Positions 33,240-37,547 of a stretch of 37,547 nucleotides of DNA are shown piece by piece. The position numbers and the translations under genes are program-made. Source of the DNA: CAYSNP01 sp964432485 (GTDB lineage: Bacteria > Bacillota > Clostridia > Christensenellales > DTU072); contig CAYSNP010000017.1 in the NCBI GenBank assembly GCA_964432485.1, positions 1 through 37,547 on the forward strand, given 5' to 3'. Below the pieces are notes generated by a model. That model saw nothing but the letters and a program-made list of their open reading frames with translations, had not been told where the DNA came from and made no database searches. Numbering within the stretch: the stretch's first letter is position 1; each line of letters begins with the position of its first letter.

Positions 33240-35723
33240 TTGGATATTAAAAAGTTGTTGTCGCAAATGACAATAGAAGAAAAGGCCAGCCTTTGCTCAG
33301 GGTTGGGGTTTTGGCATACTACCCCTGTACCCAGATTGGATATCCCCTCAATTATGATGACAGACGGTCCTCATGGCATTAGAAAGGAGCTAAAGGAGGG
33401 CAGCGTTGCCAATGCTTTTGGCAATTCAGCGCCTGCTACTTGTTTTCCTCCTGCGGTTACGGTAGCATCCGCTTGGGATAGGGAGCTTGCTTATAAAATG
33501 GGAGATGCCATAGCTAAGGAAGCAATGGAGCTAGGCGTTACTACGGTGCTTGGGCCAGGTGTAAACATTAAACGCAATCCCCTTTGCGGCAGAAACTTTG
33601 AGTATTACTCCGAAGACCCTTTTCTTGCGGGCGAAATGGCTGCCGCTTTTATACAAGGCTGCCAAGCTAACGGTATAGGCACTTCTATAAAGCATTATGC
33701 GGTTAATTCTCAAGAGTATAGGCGTATGTCTATAAGCAGCGAAATAGACGAAAGGGCTTTGCGCGAAATATATCTTTCCGCTTTTGAAAAAGCTGTTAAA
33801 AGGGCACAGCCTTATACAATTATGGCGTCTTATAACCTTATCAATGGCGAATATGCTTGCGAAAATAAGAGTATATTATGGGATATTCTAAGGGAAGAAT
33901 GGGGGTATAACGGTATCGTCATTTCCGATTGGGGCGCAGTTACCGATAGGGTAGAAGGCATACTGGCTGGGCTGGATTTAGAAATGCCCTCTTCAGGCGG
34001 AATCAGGGATAGGGAAATAGTAAAAGCAGTTTTTACAGACGTGCTGGACGAAGACGTTTTAGACGAAACTATAGAACGAATACTTGAGTATATCTTTAAG
34101 TGCGCTAAAACGGCAAAAGAAATAGAAGGGTATAAGGCTGATTACAATTATTCGCATTTGCTGGCTAGAAAAATTGCTACTGCCGGTGCGGTGCTACTAA
34201 AAAATCAAGGTATTCTTCCTCTTTCTAAGGGTGAGGACTTTGCGCTTATTGGTGCGCTTGCAGAGACTCCACGCTACCAAGGGGCGGGCTCTTCGCAAAT
34301 TAATGCCAAAAAACTTGTAACGCTTACCGATTACTTAAAAGAGCAAGGTGCTAAGTTTACTTACGCCAAAGGATATGACCTAAAGGGCAGCGGTTACAAC
34401 CTTTCGCTTTTTGAAGAGGCAGAGCAGTTAGCTAAGACTAAAGACAAGGTTGTCTTGGCAATAGGCCTTACTCCAGAGTATGAGGCAGAAGGATATGACA
34501 GAGCGCATCTTTCTTTGCCTAAAGGACAGCTGGAACTGGTAGAGCGGCTATGCGCCGCTAATAAAAATATTGTGGCAGTGCTCTCCGTAGGCAGTGCTGT
34601 GGAGTTGCCTTGGGCTGATAATCCATCAATAAAAGCTATCCTTAATATGAATCTTACAGGTGAGGTTTACGGCGAAGCGGTAAGCGATATTATCTTTGGA
34701 GATGTCAATCCTTGCGGCAAGCTAAGCGAAACATATCCTGAAACTTTAGACAGCATTTTGTCTTCTAAATACTTTGGTATGGGACCCCAAACAGTGGAGT
34801 ATAGGGAAAGTATCTTTGTGGGTTACCGCTATTTTGATACTGCAAAAATACCTGTGCGCTATCCTTTTGGATATGGGCTTTCTTATACCAAATTTAAGTA
34901 TTCTAACCTCAAGCTGGATAAGGCTACCTTAAAAGACGGGGATACCCTTAGCGTATCTTTTGATATAGAAAACATCGGGGAAAGAAAGGGATGCGAAATT
35001 GCGCAAGTTTATGTTAGGGATATTGCATCTACTCACTTTGTGGCTTCAAAAGAGTTAAAGGAGTTTGCCAAGGTAGAGCTGGAGGCAGGCGAAAAGCAGA
35101 CAATAACCGTTGAGCTTACCAGAGATGCTTTTACTTTTTACAATACAAAGACTAAATCTTTTGAGGTGGAGCAAGGCGCGTTCGAAATAATGGTTGGCGC
35201 ATCTAGTTCGGATATTAAAATGAAAAGCAAGCTCAAATATGAGTGCGATAAGGTAGAAATTGAGGATTTGCGGGCTGTTGTGCCAAGTTACTACAATCTT
35301 AAAGGCGTAACATCAATCCCTGATGCCGAGTTTAGTGCGCTACTGGGTAGGCCTTTACACGAAAATATAAAAAAGAAGAAAGGCGAGCTGACCTTAAATA
35401 GCACTTTAGGCGAAACTGATGTAAGTTTGGCAGGCAAAGCGGTAAAAGGGTTAGTGAAAATTGTTTCCCGCTTTGTGCTGGGCAAAGATGCGGAAGAAGT
35501 CCATAAACAGCTTGTGGCAAGCTCTGCACTTGACCTTCCGCTTAGGAATATATATGCTATGAGCGGAGGACTGTTATCTAAAAAGAGCACCGAAGGCTTG
35601 CTGGCAATGTTTAATGGGCATGGTTTTAGGGGATTTGGCAAGTTTATAGCAGGCTTCTTTGGCAAAGCCAAGCGAAAGGAAAAGGTAATTGCAAAAGCTC
35701 AAAAAGCTAATAATAGCAAGTAA
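33240..35723 (+). CDS. Glycoside hydrolase family 3 (beta-glucosidase-like), cytoplasmic
   Basis: An 827-residue GH3 enzyme from a TTG start at 33240 (AAGGAG eight bases upstream; an earlier ATG at 33150 lies before the promoter -10 and is unlikely). The barrel runs about 1-300 with KHYAVNSQEYRR and the nucleophile Asp230 in VISDWGAV. The alpha/beta sandwich (about 310-530) includes GAGSSQINAKK. A fibronectin-III-like domain (about 570-660) has GERKGCEIAQVYVRD. A further C-terminal region of about 155 residues is basic and ends in a Lys-rich tail. Domain order fits beta-glucosidases and beta-xylosidases of gut Firmicutes. No signal peptide, so it should act on imported short glycosides. The 3' end overlaps rdgB by 35 bases. 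Confidence 0.9.
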   Translation: MDIKKLLSQMTIEEKASLCSGLGFWHTTPVPRLDIPSIMMTDGPHGIRKELKEGSVANAFGNSAPATCFPPAVTVASAWDRELAYKMGDAIAKEAMELGVTTVLGPGVNIKRNPLCGRNFEYYSEDPFLAGEMAAAFIQGCQANGIGTSIKHYAVNSQEYRRMSISSEIDERALREIYLSAFEKAVKRAQPYTIMASYNLINGEYACENKSILWDILREEWGYNGIVISDWGAVTDRVEGILAGLDLEMPSSGGIRDREIVKAVFTDVLDEDVLDETIERILEYIFKCAKTAKEIEGYKADYNYSHLLARKIATAGAVLLKNQGILPLSKGEDFALIGALAETPRYQGAGSSQINAKKLVTLTDYLKEQGAKFTYAKGYDLKGSGYNLSLFEEAEQLAKTKDKVVLAIGLTPEYEAEGYDRAHLSLPKGQLELVERLCAANKNIVAVLSVGSAVELPWADNPSIKAILNMNLTGEVYGEAVSDIIFGDVNPCGKLSETYPETLDSILSSKYFGMGPQTVEYRESIFVGYRYFDTAKIPVRYPFGYGLSYTKFKYSNLKLDKATLKDGDTLSVSFDIENIGERKGCEIAQVYVRDIASTHFVASKELKEFAKVELEAGEKQTITVELTRDAFTFYNTKTKSFEVEQGAFEIMVGASSSDIKMKSKLKYECDKVEIEDLRAVVPSYYNLKGVTSIPDAEFSALLGRPLHENIKKKKGELTLNSTLGETDVSLAGKAVKGLVKIVSRFVLGKDAEEVHKQLVASSALDLPLRNIYAMSGGLLSKKSTEGLLAMFNGHGFRGFGKFIAGFFGKAKRKEKVIAKAQKANNSK

Positions 35724-36285
35724 TAATAGCGCAAAAGTTAAGGAAATAAAGACTCTTTTGGCAAATTGCGCAGAGCAGATACTTTCTCTTTCTGAAGCTG
35801 GTGTGCAAGCAGAAATTGAAGAAGTCGGTTTGACTTTTGAGGAAAATGCCATAATAAAAGCTAAGGCAGTTTATGCGTTGACAGGTGTACCTGCAATAGC
35901 TGACGATAGCGGCTTAGAGGTGAGTGCTTTGCAAGGCGCGCCGGGCATATACTCTGCTCGGTTTGCAGGGGAGCCTACTTGCGACAAGCGCAACAATGAT
36001 ATGCTTATAAGTCGCCTAAAAGGGCAAAAAGACAGAACCGCCCGTTTTGTGTGCGTGCTTGCCCTTTATATGGGCGAAGGCAATCTTATATGCGCAACAG
36101 GCGAATGCAAAGGCAAGATTCTGCATTCCGTCAAAGGGCAAAACGGTTTTGGTTATGACCCGCTCTTTTTTAGTTTAGAGCTGCAAAAAACTTTTGGACA
36201 AGCGCAGCCAAGCGAGAAAAATATGGTTAGTCATCGAGCAAGAGCATTAACAAAACTAGCAGAAATTTTGTCACAAAAAGAGTAG
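35689..36285 (+). CDS. rdgB: XTP/dITP diphosphatase (RdgB/HAM1)
   Basis: A 198-residue HAM1-family house-cleaning pyrophosphatase that removes non-canonical purine triphosphates such as dITP and XTP. Motifs: IIASNNSAKVKEI at the N-terminus, FEENAIIKAKA, the metal-binding DDSGLEVSALQGAPGIYSAR, GFGYDPLF, and EKNMVSHRARAL. The TTG start at 35689 lies inside the end of the GH3 gene in another frame, with AAAGGA about eight bases upstream in GH3 coding sequence; the family N-terminus begins just after it, so no later start is plausible. Confidence 0.92.
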   Translation: MQKLKKLIIASNNSAKVKEIKTLLANCAEQILSLSEAGVQAEIEEVGLTFEENAIIKAKAVYALTGVPAIADDSGLEVSALQGAPGIYSARFAGEPTCDKRNNDMLISRLKGQKDRTARFVCVLALYMGEGNLICATGECKGKILHSVKGQNGFGYDPLFFSLELQKTFGQAQPSEKNMVSHRARALTKLAEILSQKE

Positions 36286-36292
36286 AAATTAG

Positions 36293-36321
36293 TTGACAAA
36301 GTCGCTTGTGTTGGCTATACT
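36293..36321 (+). promoter_or_regulatory. Strong sigma-A promoter of the tRNA operon
   Basis: -35 TTGACA (36293-36298), 17-bp spacer, -10 TATACT (36316-36321), immediately after rdgB. The predicted start near 36328 leaves a leader of about 60 bases before the first tRNA. Confidence 0.8.
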
Positions 36322-36327
36322 ATTCTA

Positions 36328-36368
36328 GCGTTTTGTAAAAGAATTCTAGCCGAGCACAAACAAAACGC
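36328..36368 (+). promoter_or_regulatory. Inverted repeat in the tRNA operon leader
   Basis: GCGTTTTG (36328-36335) and CAAAACGC (36361-36368) can close a hairpin spanning nearly the whole leader, beginning at the predicted transcription start. It may guide 5' processing of the first tRNA. The loop repeats ATTCTAG, also found at the promoter end. Confidence 0.5.
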
Positions 36369-36390
36369 CAGAACAGGTCCATTGATATGT

Positions 36391-36464
<74 letters not shown>

Positions 36465-36480
36465 TATACTAGAGCGGTAT

Positions 36481-36557
36481 GAGCCTGTAGCTCAGCTGGA
36501 CAGAGCAACGGCCTTCTAAGCCGTGGGCCAGGGGTTCGAATCCCTTCAGGCTCGCCA
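36481..36557 (+). tRNA. tRNA-Arg (anticodon TCT)
   Basis: Acceptor GAGCCTG with CAGGCTC, anticodon loop TTCTAAG, T-loop GGTTCGAATCC, discriminator G and encoded CCA. Reads AGA and AGG, the common arginine codons in low-GC genomes. Confidence 0.96.
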
Positions 36558-36562
36558 AATAC

Positions 36563-36640
<78 letters not shown>

Positions 36641-36671
36641 AAATAATACCTTGCCGCATTTTAGATTGTGA

Positions 36672-36746
36672 TGGGGTGTAGCCAAGTGGTAAGGCACGGG
36701 ACTTTGACTCCCGCATGCGAAGGTTCAAATCCTCCCACCCCAGCCA
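36672..36746 (+). tRNA. tRNA-Gln (anticodon TTG)
   Basis: Acceptor TGGGGTG with CACCCCA, anticodon loop CTTTGAC, discriminator G and encoded CCA. The U1-A72 first pair is typical of tRNA-Gln. Its CCA abuts the next tRNA with no spacer. Confidence 0.96.
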
Positions 36747-36822
36747 GACCTGTTAGCTCAGGCGGTAGAGCACTTGACTTTTAATCAAGGTGTCCGGAGT
36801 TCGAGTCTCCGACGGGTCACCA
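36747..36822 (+). tRNA. tRNA-Lys (anticodon TTT)
   Basis: Acceptor GACCTGT with ACGGGTC, anticodon loop CTTTTAA, T-loop GTTCGAGTC and encoded CCA. It follows tRNA-Gln directly, so one cleavage event must define both ends. Confidence 0.96.
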
Positions 36823-36841
36823 AAAAAATAATAAAATGCGG

Positions 36842-36925
36842 GCGACAGTGGCGGAATTGGCAGACGCGCTAGAATCAGGATCTAGTGTCTTTGACGTGGG
36901 AGTTCAAGTCTCTTCTGTCGCACCA
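36842..36925 (+). tRNA. tRNA-Leu (anticodon CAG)
   Basis: Class II tRNA of 84 bases with long variable arm. Acceptor GCGACAG with CTGTCGC, anticodon stem CTAGA/TCTAG around loop ATCAGGA, encoded CCA. Reads CUG. Nearly identical to the next leucine tRNA outside the anticodon and variable arm. Confidence 0.95.
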
Positions 36926-36972
36926 AAAAGGGAAGGATAGAGGGAGAGTGCTCATTACAACATAGGCGTGTT

Positions 36973-37057
36973 GCGACAGTGGCGGAATTGGCAGACGCGC
37001 TAGACTTAGGATCTAGTATCTTATGATGTGGGAGTTCAAGTCTCTTCTGTCGCACCA
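36973..37057 (+). tRNA. tRNA-Leu (anticodon TAG)
   Basis: Class II tRNA of 85 bases. Same acceptor, D-arm and T-arm as the preceding tRNA-Leu, anticodon loop CTTAGGA. Reads CUN codons. Likely arisen with its neighbour by tandem duplication. Confidence 0.95.
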
Positions 37058-37059
37058 AT

Positions 37060-37134
37060 GCGGGAATGGCTCAGTGGTAGAGCGTCGCCTTGCCAAGGCG
37101 GATGTCGCGAGTTCGAATCTCGTTTCCCGCTCCA
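37060..37134 (+). tRNA. tRNA-Gly (anticodon GCC)
   Basis: Acceptor GCGGGAA with TTCCCGC, anticodon loop TTGCCAA, T-loop GTTCGAATC and encoded CCA. Reads GGC and GGU, complementing the TCC isoacceptor at the head of the operon. Confidence 0.96.
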
Positions 37135-37141
37135 GAAAGCA

Positions 37142-37164
37142 GCCGCATCTGTTACAGATGCGGC
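37142..37164 (+). repeat. Perfect 10-bp hairpin between tRNA-Gly(GCC) and tRNA-Lys(CTT)
   Basis: GCCGCATCTG, loop TTA, CAGATGCGGC. No T-run follows, so it is not a typical terminator. It may be a processing element, or a stray unit related in form (perfect stem, three-base loop) to the palindrome array downstream. Confidence 0.65.
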
Positions 37165-37168
37165 ATGT

Positions 37169-37244
37169 GCTCTCTTAGCTCAGCTGGTAGAGCAAATGAC
37201 TCTTAATCATTGGGTCCGGGGTTCGAGTCCCCGAGGGAGTACCA
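37169..37244 (+). tRNA. tRNA-Lys (anticodon CTT)
   Basis: Acceptor GCTCTCT with AGGGAGT (two G-U pairs), anticodon loop CTCTTAA, T-loop GTTCGAGTC and encoded CCA. Reads AAG only. Last tRNA before the terminator hairpin. Confidence 0.95.
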
Positions 37245-37282
37245 GAAAAGTGTCTGTGCAGACACTTTTCAATTATATTTTT
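37245..37282 (+). terminator. Terminator of the tRNA operon
   Basis: GAAAAGTGTCTG (37245-37256) and CAGACACTTTTC (37259-37270) form a near-continuous stem starting directly at the 3' end of the last tRNA, followed by a T-rich tract to 37282 that merges with the first palindrome of the array. Confidence 0.65.
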
Positions 37283-37547
37283 CCTTTCGGAAAAGTGATA
37301 TTCGACAAGTCGAATGATATTCACTTCGTGAATGATATTTGCCTTTTCAAGGCAAGTTAAGGAAAAATGTAATATCATTTTTGCTTTAGCAAAAATATCA
37401 TTGACCACTAGGTCAATATCATTGCGTAGCAATATCATTAAAAACCTGCGTTCTTTACTTACTCCGTTGGTTGTGGTATATTTTTCCTTCGGAAAAGTGA
37501 TATTGCTTGAGCAATGATATTCACTTCGTGAATGATATTTGCCTTTT
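37279..37547. repeat. Array of short palindromes with conserved TGATAT/ATATCA linker (truncated by window end)
   Basis: At least ten small hairpins, plus a part of another, occupy the last 270 bases. Stems are 4-8 bp with 2-4 base loops, often TTC. Stem sequences vary: TTTTCC/GGAAAA (37279-37294), TTCGAC/GTCGAA (37301-37314), TTCAC/GTGAA (37320-37332), TTGCCTT/AAGGCAA (37339-37355), TTTTTGCT/AGCAAAAA (37378-37395), ATTGACC/GGTCAAT (37400-37417), ATTGC/GCAAT (37421-37433), TTTTCC/GGAAAA (37482-37496), TTGC/GCAA (37503-37514), TTCAC/GTGAA (37520-37532). Between them the linker TGATAT recurs, and in 37371-37438 it appears inverted as ATATCA. A non-repeat stretch fills 37440-37479. The region contains no credible gene. 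Confidence 0.85.

Noticed and set aside
37028..37360. Open frame of 110 codons on the plus strand over tRNA-Gly, tRNA-Lys and the start of the palindrome array
   Set aside because: Its translation is the usual read-through of tRNA genes (for example LAQLVEQMTLNHWVRGSSP) followed by linker repeats; the tRNAs explain the sequence.
37175..37438. Minus-strand frame through the palindrome array
   Set aside because: Translation merely repeats the linker (VNDI, NIIR units) and runs into a tRNA; no start signal or family resemblance.
37279..37547. CRISPR array
   Set aside because: Units are too short and palindromic, spacers are not unique unrelated sequences, no leader and no cas genes.

Overview
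The window looks like chromosome from a low-to-moderate GC, endospore-forming Firmicute, most likely an uncultured gut-type member of the Clostridia. The evidence is a gpr spore-protease gene divergent from rpsT, strong AGGAGG ribosome binding sites, sigma-A promoters with 17-bp spacers, frequent TTG starts and intracellular glycosidases. The Clostridia assignment is inference; no 16S gene is present.

Layout. (1) 1-1476: AT-rich accessory edge with a small membrane protein and a 5'-truncated Abi/HEPN gene. (2) 1477-12404, minus strand: one compact operon, ilvB-ilvN-ilvC-ilvD-leuA-cimA-leuC-leuD-leuB. It encodes the valine and leucine routes and a citramalate route to 2-oxobutyrate for isoleucine; only the final transaminase is missing. 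(3) 12603-16480, plus: a PocR/AraC regulator, glycerol dehydrogenase and DhaK-DhaL, a glycerol-to-dihydroxyacetone-phosphate module without DhaM. (4) 16572-18322, minus: an NlpC/P60 lipoprotein and a short-chain dehydrogenase. (5) 18469-24288, plus: GH2 hydrolase, GPH sugar:cation symporter and GH2 beta-mannosidase, an uptake and cytoplasmic degradation operon. (6) 24344-28501: rpsT (minus), then gpr, murI and an EF-G-like protein with eroded GTPase motifs. (7) 28679-30217: GH39 glycosidase. (8) 30338-33026, minus: guaB-guaA, in which GuaA has a collapsed glutaminase domain. (9) 33240-36285: GH3 glycosidase overlapping rdgB. (10) 36391-37244: nine tRNA genes behind a consensus promoter. (11) 37279-37547: an array of small palindromes joined by a conserved TGATAT/ATATCA linker, running off the window end.

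How it fits together. The GH2, GH39 and GH3 enzymes lack visible signal peptides and one is coupled to a symporter, so this cell probably imports small plant or host glycans and finishes them inside. The glycerol module and the purine and branched-chain amino acid genes are ordinary metabolism. The points that stand out are the palindrome array, the reduced GuaA, the degenerate EF-G paralogue, and a tandem 13-bp repeat upstream of the gldA promoter that may be a regulator site. I did not see a complete, clearly novel multi-gene system.
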